A stretch of DNA of 64,000 nt from DAOTWA01 sp034435955 (GTDB taxonomy: Bacteria > Chloroflexota > Anaerolineae > Anaerolineales > Anaerolineaceae), in contig DAOTWA010000045.1 of assembly GCA_034435955.1 (NCBI GenBank), forward strand, positions 28,837 through 92,836, written 5' to 3'. Positions within the stretch are counted from its first letter, which is position 1, and every line of letters starts with the position of its first letter. Below are positions 15,977-24,669 of this stretch, in pieces. The translations under genes were made by a program, and so were the position numbers. The notes beneath the pieces were generated by a model. It did not search any database. It worked only from the letters and a program-made list of their open reading frames with translations, and was not told the origin of the DNA.

Positions 15977-18900
15977 ATGCTCACCAAGATCGCGCGAATA
16001 CTGGGCGGCGACCCCAATAAAAAAGAAATCGAGAAACTCAGCCAGATCGTTGAGCGCATTAATGATTTGGAAGCAGAGTATGAGGCTCTCAGCGCGGACG
16101 CCTTGCGGGCCAAAACGGACGAGTTCCGGGCCCGGCTGGCCGAGGGAGAGACGCTCGACGATTTGCTGCCGGAAGTGTTTGCAGCCGTGCGCGAAGCCAG
16201 CAAGCGGACCATCGGCCTGCGCCCGTTCGACGTGCAGCTCGTCGGCGGTATTGTCCTCCACCAGGGAAAGATCGCCGAGATGCGCACCGGCGAAGGCAAA
16301 ACCCTGGTTGCGACCCTGCCCATTGCCCTCAATGCCCTGGCTGGGAAAGGCGTCCACCTGGTGACGGTAAATGATTACCTAGCCCGCCGCGACGCTCGGT
16401 GGATGGCGCCCATCTATCATGCCCTCGGCTTGAGCGTGGGAGTGCTGCAAACGGCGTCCAACACCGATAGCGGTCGTAATGCCTTTCTGGTCGATCTGAG
16501 CGTATCTTCTCCCCACGAGGACCAGCACCAGCTCCGCATGGTGCCGCGCCGCGAGGCGTACCTGGCCGACATCACCTACGGCACGAACTCGGAGTTCGGT
16601 TTCGATTACCTGCGGGATAACATTGCCCTCAGTCTGGCCGACCGCGTCCAGCGCGGCCATCACTACGCCATCGTAGACGAGGTGGACAACATCCTTATTG
16701 ACGAGGCCCGCACGCCCCTGATCATTTCCGGCCCGGCCAGCGAGGACACGGAGTGGTATTACCGCATGGCTCAGGTGGTGCGTCAGCTAAACCCTGAGGA
16801 TTACGAAGTCAGCGAGAAGGACCACACCGTGTCCCTGACGGAGATCGGCGAAGCCCACGTCGAGCAGATTCTTGGCATGCCCTTACGCGACCCGGAGCGC
16901 CCTGAGGATATCACCCCCGAGCAGGCCCGCCTTTTGGGCTATCTCGAACAGGCGCTGCGCGCCCAGTTCCTCTTCCGCCGCAACAAGGATTATCTGGTGC
17001 AGGGCGGAAAGGTCATCATCATCGACGAATTTACCGGGCGGTTAATGCCCGGCCGGCGCTGGTCGGACGGCCTGCATCAGGCGGTCGAAGCCAAGGAGGG
17101 CGTCAAGGTCGAGGCCGAGAACGTCACGTACGCCACCATCACGCTGCAGAACTACTTCCGCATGTACAAGAAGCTGGCTGGCATGACCGGTACGGCCGCC
17201 ACGGAGGCGGAGGAGTTCTCCAAAATCTACAAGCTGGAAGTGGTGACGATCCCGACCAACCTGGAATACATTGCCTCGCGCCCCGACTCGCCCCTGATCG
17301 AGGTCGAAGCGCGTGATGAAGACGGTTACAAGTACGTTTATTATGCCAAACGTGACGACCCGGAGCGCAAACCGGTTTTCTGGAAACGCAAGGACTATCC
17401 CGACCTTGTCTACCGCTCGAACGAAGCCAAGCTGCGAGCCATCACCCAGGAGATTGTCTACAACTATCTGATCGGCCGTCCGCAGCTCGTTGGCACGACC
17501 TCGGTCGAACACTCCGAGAATCTCTCCGATCGGCTGCGCGCCGAGCCGATCCGCCGCTTGATGCAAACATTGCTCATCCGCGACCGTTGGCTGGAGAAAA
17601 ATAATCGCGAGGCCGGCGAGCGCGCCATACCCGAGCTGCAGTTCCTGTACCGGCCCATCGACCAGCTCAATCTCAGTGAGATGCGTCAGATGGCCCGCAC
17701 GCTGGACATTTCGCTCAACCCTGAAGAGCCGACCAACCTGGAGCGCCAGGAGCGCATCCTCAAGCTGGACAGCAGTTACCGGCAGCGGCTGATATCCGTG
17801 TTGCAGGGCGGCGTGCCCCACCAGGTGCTCAATGCGCGCAAGCACGCTGAGGAATCGCAGATCATCGCGCGCGCAGGCGCCTTCGGCATGGTTACCATTG
17901 CCACAAACATGGCCGGGCGCGGCGTGGACATCAAGCTGGGCGGTGAAATCCCTGAGGAGATCATCGCCGACGTGAACCGCATCCTGCTAAAAGCCGGGCA
18001 TGTGGACCCGTACAATATGACCATGGCGGAACGCCGACAGGCTTTGCTGGCGATCGATCCTGCCAATTACGGCATCTATGAGGAGCAGGCCAAAGCTTTC
18101 CTGGCTGCCATGGATGACATGGACCGCGTGCGCGCCCTCGGCGGCCTCCATATCGTTGGATCGGAACGCCACGAAGCCCGGCGCATTGATAACCAACTGC
18201 GCGGCCGCGCAGCCCGCCAGGGTGACCCCGGCTCGTCGCGCTTTTACCTCTCACTCGAAGATGACCTGATGCGCATGTTCGGCGGCAGCCAAGTGGAAGG
18301 ATTGCTCGCCCGCCTCAACATCGATGAGGCGCTGCCGATCGAAAGCGGCATGGTTGGCCGCCTGATCGAACAATCGCAGTCGCGTGTGGAAGGCGCCAAC
18401 TTCGACGTGCGCAAACATCTGCTCGAGTACGATGACGTGCTCAATTCGCAGCGCATGCGCATTTACCAGCAGCGCGATGCGGTCTTCACCAAGGAGGATC
18501 TCAGCGAGGACGTGGCCGAGATGCTGCGCACCGAGCTGGAACAGCGCATCCCCGAAGCCTTGAAGGACGAGGAAGGTCCGTGGAAACTGCTGGCGTATCT
18601 GGAGGATATCCAGCCGCCGCTCGAATACGATGGCGTAGTCTTTCCTTCCTTTACCCTGCGGCTCCTCCTCAATGAGTTAGAGCGCAAAATCGATGCCGCC
18701 CAAGGCAATACTCAGGAGCGCCTGCGTTCAGCCCTGCTGGAGATCGCCCGGGAGGCCCTCCAAGCCGAAAAGGAACATACTCTGGCCAGCGCCATGACCC
18801 TGCTCGAGAGGTCTCGCGATAGCATGGAGCAGCAGCTCGATGAGCGCTTCGAGGCCCTCGACAATTACCTGGATGCCTTACGCGAGGGGGGAGAAGAAGA

Positions 18901-20071
18901 GCAGGACGGCCGTCCGCGCCGCCCTCTAGACATTCTGAACGAAATCACCGGCCTGGTGCATGTGCCCCTCAAGCTCTCCAATGAAAGCATGCGCGCCCTC
19001 GCCGAGGATCCCTCTTCGGCCGCTGAGGAGATCCGCGACCAGATTCATGTCACGCTGTCCACCCTGACGCTTACCCGCGTGATTGGCGCCTTCGAACGCC
19101 GCCTGGAGGAGAGTCTGGGGCTCAAAGCCGCCGACTTGCTGGGCCAGGATTGGGATGCGATCAACAAGGATCTCCTGGAGGCGATCGAGGGGGTTTTCAA
19201 CCGCCGGGAGGAGCGTTACTTCGGCGAGCAGGGGCAGATCGCTCGTGACCTGGAGGCAGCGTTGGCCCGTTTCAAAGACGGGACGGTTAGCGAGAGCCAG
19301 CTTTCCCAGTTGCTCGCTTTAACCGCGCAGGGCACCCGCATTGCCTTCGATCGCAAGACCCACCGCCAGGGCTGGCTGCGCACCACCCGTTTGCAGTACA
19401 CATTCCTGGCTGCGCGGCTGATGGGCGACCGCCCTCCCAGGGAACTCGTTGACGAGGTTTTGGACCATTTGGAGGAGGCTCAGGGCCACCTGCGCCAGCT
19501 CTGGGGGCGCAATGAATGGGCGCGCCTCTCGGCTCAGGCGGCCACGCTGGCCGAGATGCCCGAAAATGTTCAGGCGGTCGTACGGGCGGCTTTTGGCGAA
19601 GAGCGTTTCAATCAAATCGCCGGCCAGCCTTTCGAGGAGCTGGGCGAGGAGGAGCGCGCCCTGGTCTTCGATGCCGTCGGCGGGCGCATCCTGACCGAGA
19701 TCTACCGCCAGCTTCTGCTCGGCTCCATATCTGAGCTGTGGGTGGATTACCTGACCCGTATGGAAGCCTTGCGGGTCTCGATCGGCCTGGAAGCCTACGC
19801 CCAGCGCGACCCGCTGGTGCAATACAAAGCGCGCGCCTCAGAGCTCTTTACCAATCTGATCGCTGAGATCCGTGCCAGCGTAATCAGCCGTATGTTCACC
19901 TTCCGCCCGCGCCAGCCCACCCCAACGGCGCCGGCAGAAGCAGCCCCTGCCGCGGAAGCCGGCGCGCAGCCTGTAGCCGAACCGGCTCCGGCGCTAGCTG
20001 GCAATGTAGCGCCGGCCCAGACCGCATCGCAGCCGCGACCCGCGGGCAAGAGGAAGCGCCATCGGCATTGA
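15977..20071 (+). CDS. secA: Protein translocase motor SecA, unusually long
   Basis: 1364 residues, against 830-950 for most SecA. All core motor motifs are present: Walker A MRTGEGKT (about 101-108), the DEAD-box equivalent VDEVDNILIDEA (about 233-244), MTGTA, and NBD2 NMAGRGVDIKLGG, QLRGRAARQGDPGSS. Extra sequence occurs inside NBD2 after GTTSVEHSE (about 100 residues) and before RALGGLHIVGSERH. The largest expansion lies between MRIYQQRD (about 828) and the scaffold helix LWVDYLTRMEALR (about 1254). There the wing/scaffold region is roughly 300 residues longer than in E. coli and is rich in charged helices. The C terminus is Pro/Ala-rich and ends in a basic KRKRHRH without the zinc-binding CxC motif. 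It drives preproteins through SecYEG. Start ATG 15977 has AGGAAGG upstream. Confidence 0.95.
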   Translation: MLTKIARILGGDPNKKEIEKLSQIVERINDLEAEYEALSADALRAKTDEFRARLAEGETLDDLLPEVFAAVREASKRTIGLRPFDVQLVGGIVLHQGKIAEMRTGEGKTLVATLPIALNALAGKGVHLVTVNDYLARRDARWMAPIYHALGLSVGVLQTASNTDSGRNAFLVDLSVSSPHEDQHQLRMVPRREAYLADITYGTNSEFGFDYLRDNIALSLADRVQRGHHYAIVDEVDNILIDEARTPLIISGPASEDTEWYYRMAQVVRQLNPEDYEVSEKDHTVSLTEIGEAHVEQILGMPLRDPERPEDITPEQARLLGYLEQALRAQFLFRRNKDYLVQGGKVIIIDEFTGRLMPGRRWSDGLHQAVEAKEGVKVEAENVTYATITLQNYFRMYKKLAGMTGTAATEAEEFSKIYKLEVVTIPTNLEYIASRPDSPLIEVEARDEDGYKYVYYAKRDDPERKPVFWKRKDYPDLVYRSNEAKLRAITQEIVYNYLIGRPQLVGTTSVEHSENLSDRLRAEPIRRLMQTLLIRDRWLEKNNREAGERAIPELQFLYRPIDQLNLSEMRQMARTLDISLNPEEPTNLERQERILKLDSSYRQRLISVLQGGVPHQVLNARKHAEESQIIARAGAFGMVTIATNMAGRGVDIKLGGEIPEEIIADVNRILLKAGHVDPYNMTMAERRQALLAIDPANYGIYEEQAKAFLAAMDDMDRVRALGGLHIVGSERHEARRIDNQLRGRAARQGDPGSSRFYLSLEDDLMRMFGGSQVEGLLARLNIDEALPIESGMVGRLIEQSQSRVEGANFDVRKHLLEYDDVLNSQRMRIYQQRDAVFTKEDLSEDVAEMLRTELEQRIPEALKDEEGPWKLLAYLEDIQPPLEYDGVVFPSFTLRLLLNELERKIDAAQGNTQERLRSALLEIAREALQAEKEHTLASAMTLLERSRDSMEQQLDERFEALDNYLDALREGGEEEQDGRPRRPLDILNEITGLVHVPLKLSNESMRALAEDPSSAAEEIRDQIHVTLSTLTLTRVIGAFERRLEESLGLKAADLLGQDWDAINKDLLEAIEGVFNRREERYFGEQGQIARDLEAALARFKDGTVSESQLSQLLALTAQGTRIAFDRKTHRQGWLRTTRLQYTFLAARLMGDRPPRELVDEVLDHLEEAQGHLRQLWGRNEWARLSAQAATLAEMPENVQAVVRAAFGEERFNQIAGQPFEELGEEERALVFDAVGGRILTEIYRQLLLGSISELWVDYLTRMEALRVSIGLEAYAQRDPLVQYKARASELFTNLIAEIRASVISRMFTFRPRQPTPTAPAEAAPAAEAGAQPVAEPAPALAGNVAPAQTASQPRPAGKRKRHRH

Positions 20072-20108
20072 TTCGATCTGTGGGGGTACCTTTAAATTTG
20101 GAGCAGAT

Positions 20109-20879
20109 ATGCATATCTTAGTCACCAATGACGATGGAGTTTGGGCGCCCGGCCTCCTCGCCCTGGCCAATGCAATGAAACAGTTGGGCGAAGTCACCAT
20201 CCTGGGGCCGGATCACAACTGGTCGGCCTCTGGTCACGTCAAGACGCTAAACCGCCCGCTGCGCGTGCAGGAAGTCCATCTCGACGATGGCACTCCGGCC
20301 TGGGCCTCTGACGGCGCGCCATCCGATTGCGTGGCGCTGGCCGTGCTCGGTTTGCTGCCGATTAAATTCGATCTGGTTGTGTCCGGCATTAATCCCAACG
20401 CCAACCTTGGCCACGACGTAACCTACTCCGGCACGGTCACCGCCGCCATGGAGGCTGCCATCGCCGACCTGCCCGGTGTGGCTGTTTCGATCAATTCCCC
20501 TGAGGATCACCATGGGCAGGTGGACTACAGCACGGCCGCGCGTGTTGCCCTGGAAGTAGCCCGCACCGTCTGCAAACATGGGCTGCCCAAAAACACTCTG
20601 CTGAATGTCAACGTGCCTTATATTCCTTATGATCAGCTTAAGGGTTTTATGGTCACGCGTCAGGGGCTGCGCATCTACCGGGATGAGCTTGTGCGCCGTC
20701 TGGATCCGCGCAACCGCCCGTATTACTGGATCGGCGGACCCGCTCCCACCGGTGTGCCGGAGGAAGGCACCGACGTCGGCGCCCTGGCCGCCGGATACGT
20801 CTCCATCACTCCTCTTCAGCTCGACCTGACCAACCACGCGGCGCTGCAAGATATGAAGGCATGGAAATGGGGTGAATAA
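20109..20879 (+). CDS. surE: 5'/3'-nucleotidase SurE
   Basis: 256 residues. The metal-binding N terminus ILVTNDDG is present, with the later motifs GPDHNWSASG and SGINPNANLGHDVTYSGTV that coordinate metal and substrate in SurE. It dephosphorylates nucleoside 5'- and 3'-monophosphates and some polyphosphates in the cytoplasm. It lies 37 bp after secA on the same strand and may share its transcript. The pyrimidine operon follows after two terminators. A nucleotidase next to UMP biosynthesis is suggestive but may be chance. Confidence 0.93.
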   Translation: MHILVTNDDGVWAPGLLALANAMKQLGEVTILGPDHNWSASGHVKTLNRPLRVQEVHLDDGTPAWASDGAPSDCVALAVLGLLPIKFDLVVSGINPNANLGHDVTYSGTVTAAMEAAIADLPGVAVSINSPEDHHGQVDYSTAARVALEVARTVCKHGLPKNTLLNVNVPYIPYDQLKGFMVTRQGLRIYRDELVRRLDPRNRPYYWIGGPAPTGVPEEGTDVGALAAGYVSITPLQLDLTNHAALQDMKAWKWGE

Positions 20880-20890
20880 GAAAATCACCC

Positions 20891-20918
20891 TTGACAATCT
20901 TTTCAAGCCGCATACAAT
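20891..20918 (+). promoter_or_regulatory. Promoter upstream of the pyrimidine operon
   Basis: TTGACA (20891-20896) and TACAAT (20913-20918) are separated by 16 bp, a near-consensus housekeeping promoter. It directs transcription into a leader that contains two intrinsic terminators before pyrC. No other convincing promoter is seen in the 53 bp between the second terminator and pyrC. Confidence 0.7.
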
Positions 20919-20958
20919 ACCTTGCGGCATGAGAAGTGTATTAGAACGTCAGAAATGG

Positions 20959-20998
20959 TACCGCCCAGGGAGCTTCACTCCACTGGGCGGTATTTTTT
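20959..20998 (+). terminator. Intrinsic terminator/attenuator 1 of pyr leader
   Basis: TACCGCCCAG (20959-20968) pairs with CTGGGCGGTA (20983-20992); inside, GGAG pairs with CTCC. Six T residues follow (20993-20998). It is a textbook intrinsic terminator about 35 bp after the predicted transcription start. It could also stop surE transcripts. Confidence 0.85.
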
Positions 20999-21005
20999 CC
21001 CCTTC

Positions 21006-21033
21006 AGAGAGCCGAAAAAGGCTCTCTTTTTTT
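21006..21033 (+). terminator. Intrinsic terminator/attenuator 2 of pyr leader
   Basis: AGAGAGCC (21006-21013) pairs with GGCTCTCT (21020-21027) around GAAAAA, followed by a run of seven T (21027-21033). It is the second strong plus-oriented terminator in 80 bp, placed 54 bp before pyrC. Confidence 0.85.
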
Positions 21034-21086
21034 GCCCATTTTCGGCCTGAGATTCTGGGCTTTCAGGTGATGACCGAGGTGTTTCG

Positions 21087-22163
21087 ATGCAAATGCCCGC
21101 ATGGATCGATCCGCATGTGCATATGCGTGAACCAGGGGCTGTCCACAAAGAGGATTGGGATAGCGGCACCGCCGCCGCTTTGGCGGGGGGCTTTACCATG
21201 GTGCTGGCCATGCCCAACACCCAGCCCCCGATCGTTGACGCCGCCAGCTTGAGACTGGCCCTGGCGGCGGCGCGAGCCAAAGCCCGCTGCGATTATGCCC
21301 AGTATGTGGGTGGAAGCGCGGACAACGCCGACGCGCTCGTTCCGCTGGCTGGCCGCGCGGCGGGTCTCAAGCTCTACCTGGACCAGACGTATGGCCCGCT
21401 GCGCCTGGACGATATGTCCCTCTGGCTGCCGCATTTCGCCGCCTGGCCGAAGTCTTCCCCATTGGTGGTGCACGCCGAGGGCCGCACGCTGGCCGCCGCC
21501 ATCCTCATGGCCGCCATCTATCGGCGGCCAGTGCACCTGGCTCACGTTTCGCGCCGTGAGGAGATTCTCCTCATTCGCGCGGCCAAAGAGAGGGGGCTGC
21601 CGGTCACCTGCGAAGTGACCCCCCACCACCTGTTCCTGACCCAGGAAGACCTGCCTTCGCTGGGAGACGGCCGCGCCGAGGTGCGCCCTCCCCTCGCCGC
21701 TTCTGCCGATCGCCAGGCGCTGTGGGATAACCTGGCAGTCATCGACTGCTTCGCCACCGATCACGCACCCCATACCCTGGCCGAAAAGGACGGGCCGAAC
21801 CCTCCGCCCGGCTTCCCCGGCCTGGAAACGGCCCTGCCGCTCCTTCTTACCGCCGTGGCGGAGGGACGCCTGAGCCTGGAGGAGCTGCTCGCCCGCACGG
21901 TGACCAATCCGCGGCGCATCTTCGCCCTGCCGGAGCAGCCCGAAACCTGGCTGGAAGTGGATCTCGATGCCGTTTGGGAGATCCGCTCTGCTGAGCTGCA
22001 TACCCGCAGCGCCTGGAGCCCTTTCGAAGGCTGGCGCGTGCGCGGCCGGCTCGTACGCACAATCCTGCGCGGGCAGGAGGCCTTTCGTGATGGCCGCATC
22101 CTGGCCGCACCCGGCACCGGGCGAGACGTGCGTCAGTCGGGCCGCCCCGAAAGCCCGGCTTGA
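21087..22163 (+). CDS. pyrC: Dihydroorotase
   Basis: 358 residues from ATG 21087 with GAGG 8 bases upstream. The metal ligands HVHMREPG (about 10) are followed by LKLYLDQ with the likely carbamylated Lys (about 93), VVHAEG, LAHVS and the DHAPHT motif with the catalytic Asp (about 228). The compact form with HxHxREPG near the N terminus resembles the DHOase domain of CAD-type proteins. It closes carbamoyl aspartate to dihydroorotate. It is the first gene of pyrC-pyrB-pyrFE-pyrD. Confidence 0.92.
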   Translation: MQMPAWIDPHVHMREPGAVHKEDWDSGTAAALAGGFTMVLAMPNTQPPIVDAASLRLALAAARAKARCDYAQYVGGSADNADALVPLAGRAAGLKLYLDQTYGPLRLDDMSLWLPHFAAWPKSSPLVVHAEGRTLAAAILMAAIYRRPVHLAHVSRREEILLIRAAKERGLPVTCEVTPHHLFLTQEDLPSLGDGRAEVRPPLAASADRQALWDNLAVIDCFATDHAPHTLAEKDGPNPPPGFPGLETALPLLLTAVAEGRLSLEELLARTVTNPRRIFALPEQPETWLEVDLDAVWEIRSAELHTRSAWSPFEGWRVRGRLVRTILRGQEAFRDGRILAAPGTGRDVRQSGRPESPA

Positions 22164-22216
22164 TGTTTCCGCTTACTGTTTTCAATTCGTTGACCGATGA
22201 AAGGAGAAATTAACCC

Positions 22217-23209
22217 ATGACCATCCACACCCCTCCAACCCGCAGCCACAGCCCCTATCTGCCCTTTGGGGATCGACAGGATGCTCCTTTTTACGGCAAG
22301 GACATCCTTTCGGTCAAACAATTCAACCGCCCCGATCTGGAATACATCTTCGGGGTGGCGCATGAGATGCGCGAGATGGTCGAGCGGGTTGGCACCTTTG
22401 ACCTGCTCAAAGGCAAAATTCTGGCCAATCTGTTCTATGAGCCCTCAACGCGCACCTCTTCTTCCTTCACTTCCGCCATGGAGCGCTTGGGCGGCAGCGT
22501 CATCCCCATCAATGAGGTGCGTTACTCCTCGGTCTCGAAGGGTGAATCGCTGCCGGACACCGTGCGCACGCTCGAAGCCTACGCCGACGTGATCGTGATT
22601 CGCCATCCGGAGGTGGGATCCGCCGCCCTGGCGGCGCGTTACGCGCGTAAGCCGATCATCAACGCCGGCGACGGCATCGGCGAGCATCCCACCCAGGCGC
22701 TGCTAGACCTGTTTACCATCCAGGAGGAGCTCAAACGCGTGGATGGGCTGACTGTAACGATGGTGGGCGACCTGAAATATGGCCGCACCGTCCATTCCTT
22801 GGCCCACTTGCTCTCGCTTTTCAAGGTGCGCCTGAACTACGTCGCGCCTGATATCCTGCGCATGCCGCCCGAGATCATCGCCGAATTGAACGTCAAAGGC
22901 CTCCCCCAGGAGGAGCATGACCGCCTGGAAACGGTCCTACCGGCTACCGACGTCCTGTATGTCACCCGGGTGCAGAAGGAGCGCTTTGAGGACGAGGCGC
23001 TTTACGAGAGCGTCAAGGGCGCCTTCGTCATTACTCCCCAAACCCTTCGTTCGGCAAAGGACGAGATGATCATCATGCACCCCTTCCCACGAGTGGGTGA
23101 GATCAGCCTGGAGGTGGATGACGACCCGCGGGCGGCTTACTTCCGTCAGATGGAGTACGGTTTGTACATTCGCATGGCCTTGCTGGCGCTGGTGTTGGGC
23201 AAAGCCTGA
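22217..23209 (+). CDS. pyrB: Aspartate carbamoyltransferase, catalytic chain
   Basis: 330 residues. The carbamoyl-phosphate site FYEPSTRTSSSF is at about 75-86, followed by HPEVGSA, GDGIGEHPTQALLDL, and HPFPRVGEI near the C terminus (aspartate side). AGGAG lies 9 bases before the ATG. It condenses carbamoyl phosphate with aspartate. No pyrI regulatory chain is encoded nearby. A longer N-terminal tail (about 30 residues) precedes the conserved core. Confidence 0.94.
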   Translation: MTIHTPPTRSHSPYLPFGDRQDAPFYGKDILSVKQFNRPDLEYIFGVAHEMREMVERVGTFDLLKGKILANLFYEPSTRTSSSFTSAMERLGGSVIPINEVRYSSVSKGESLPDTVRTLEAYADVIVIRHPEVGSAALAARYARKPIINAGDGIGEHPTQALLDLFTIQEELKRVDGLTVTMVGDLKYGRTVHSLAHLLSLFKVRLNYVAPDILRMPPEIIAELNVKGLPQEEHDRLETVLPATDVLYVTRVQKERFEDEALYESVKGAFVITPQTLRSAKDEMIIMHPFPRVGEISLEVDDDPRAAYFRQMEYGLYIRMALLALVLGKA

Positions 23210-23220
23210 TTGGGACGCCG

Positions 23221-24669
23221 ATGAAAACCTTCTTCTCGAATCTCGAGGTGCGCACGCGGAAAATCGATTCACTCCTTTGCGTGGGCCTGGATCCCGCGCC
23301 GGAAGATCTGCCGGCTGCCAATGCAGATGCAGCCCGTGAGTTTTGCCTGCGCCTCATCGAGGCCACCGCCGACCTGGCGGCGGCCTTCAAACCCAACGCT
23401 GCTTTTTTCGAAGCCCTCGGAACGCCGGGCTGGCAAGCGCTCGCCGATGTCATTCACGCCGTCCCAAGGGACACGCCGGTCATCCTGGACGGCAAACGCG
23501 GCGATATAGCCTCAACCGCCGAGGCCTATGCCCGTTCGGCCTTTGAAGTCCTGGGCGCCGGCGCCATCACCCTCAGTCCTTACCTGGGGCGGGACGCGTT
23601 GGAGCCATTCTTGAAGCATCCGGAACACGGCGTTTTCCTGCTTTGCCGGACTTCCAATCCCGGCGCGAGCGATTTGCAGGATTTGCTGGTGAAGGATTTG
23701 GCCGCGCCGCCGCAGGCGGAAGGCACGCCGCTTTATGAAAAGGTTGCCAGCCTGGCGCAACTTTGGAACACGCGCGGCAATCTGGGGCTGGTGGCAGGCG
23801 CCACCTACCCCGAAGCCCTGGCGCGCGTCCGCGCGGCAGCGCCCGATTTGTGGATTCTGGCGCCCGGCGTCGGCGCTCAGGGCGGTGAATTGAAAGCTGC
23901 CTTGCGCGCCGGCTTGCGCTCTGACGGTTCAGGACTGCTCCTGCCGGTCAGCCGCGGCATCTCTCGATCCGCTGATCCGCGGGGGGCGGCGCGCGAGCTG
24001 GTCGAGGCCATGCGCCGAGAGCGCGAAGCCATTATGGCAGGGCAGCCAGCGGCCCATGCGCCGTCCATCTCGTGCCGTCTGGCGGAAGGGCTGCTGCGCG
24101 CCGGCTGTGTGCGCTTCGGGCAGTTCACCTTGAAATCCGGCCTGCAGTCGCCAATCTACCTGGACCTGCGCCAGCTTACCGGCCACCCCGCTCTGCTGGC
24201 TGAGGCGGCCAGAGCTTACCTGCCCATCCTGCGCGGTCTCCACTTCGACCGACTGGCCGCCATCCCTTTTGCCGGCCTGCCGATTGCCACCGCCATTGGG
24301 TTGGCCGGCGGCTGGCCGCTGATCTATCCGCGCAGGGAGGCTAAAGAGTACGGTATGCGCGCCGAGATCGAGGGGCCTTTCCACCCTGGCGATCGGGTTG
24401 TGGTCATCGACGATCTGGCCACCACCGGCGGCAGCAAGTTCGAAGTCATTGCACGGCTGGAGGCGGCTGGCTTATCGGTGAAGGATGTGGCCGTGCTGAT
24501 TGACCGCCAGTCCGGCGCCCGCGAGGCTCTGGCTGCTTCGGGTTACCGGCTCCACGCGGTTGTGACCCTGGCGCAGCTCCTCGATCAGTGGGAGGCACTC
24601 GGCCTGGTGTCTGCCGGTGAGCTGGCCGCTGCGCGCGCTTTTCTTGCTGATCAGGGCGATTCGGGATGA
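23221..24669 (+). CDS. Bifunctional orotidine 5'-phosphate decarboxylase / orotate phosphoribosyltransferase
   Basis: 482 residues, a fusion of two enzymes. Residues 1 to about 275 are a PyrF of the type-2 family: LCVGLDP at about 19, FKPNAAFF at about 58, and catalytic ILDGKRGDI at about 87-95. Residues from about 285 are PyrE: FTLKSGLQSPIYLDLR, and the PRPP loop VVIDDLATTGGS at about 393-404. The two activities make OMP from orotate and then UMP. The order (ODCase first) is the reverse of animal UMP synthase. It starts 12 bp after pyrB; pyrD overlaps its end by 4 bp. PyrEF would be a fair shorthand, but I leave the symbol open. Confidence 0.92.
   Translation: MKTFFSNLEVRTRKIDSLLCVGLDPAPEDLPAANADAAREFCLRLIEATADLAAAFKPNAAFFEALGTPGWQALADVIHAVPRDTPVILDGKRGDIASTAEAYARSAFEVLGAGAITLSPYLGRDALEPFLKHPEHGVFLLCRTSNPGASDLQDLLVKDLAAPPQAEGTPLYEKVASLAQLWNTRGNLGLVAGATYPEALARVRAAAPDLWILAPGVGAQGGELKAALRAGLRSDGSGLLLPVSRGISRSADPRGAARELVEAMRREREAIMAGQPAAHAPSISCRLAEGLLRAGCVRFGQFTLKSGLQSPIYLDLRQLTGHPALLAEAARAYLPILRGLHFDRLAAIPFAGLPIATAIGLAGGWPLIYPRREAKEYGMRAEIEGPFHPGDRVVVIDDLATTGGSKFEVIARLEAAGLSVKDVAVLIDRQSGAREALAASGYRLHAVVTLAQLLDQWEALGLVSAGELAAARAFLADQGDSG

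Larger units (their letters stand above)
20929..21252 (+). other. Candidate leader reading frame spanning the pyr attenuators
   Basis: An ATG at 20929, only about four bases from the expected transcription start, opens a frame that reads through both terminator stems and overlaps the first 166 bp of pyrC in another frame. It has no ribosome site and would be leaderless. The encoded sequence matches nothing I know. If translated, ribosome movement would compete with formation of the terminator stems, as in the pyrBI leader of enteric bacteria. It may equally be an untranslated accident. Confidence 0.3.

Noticed and set aside
17042..17845. 267-codon minus-strand frame inside secA
   Set aside because: Lies within the conserved NBD2 part of SecA; no recognisable protein or ribosome site.
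20929..21087. PyrR-binding loop in the pyr leader
   Set aside because: The conserved PyrR-recognition sequence was not found; no pyrR gene is in the operon.
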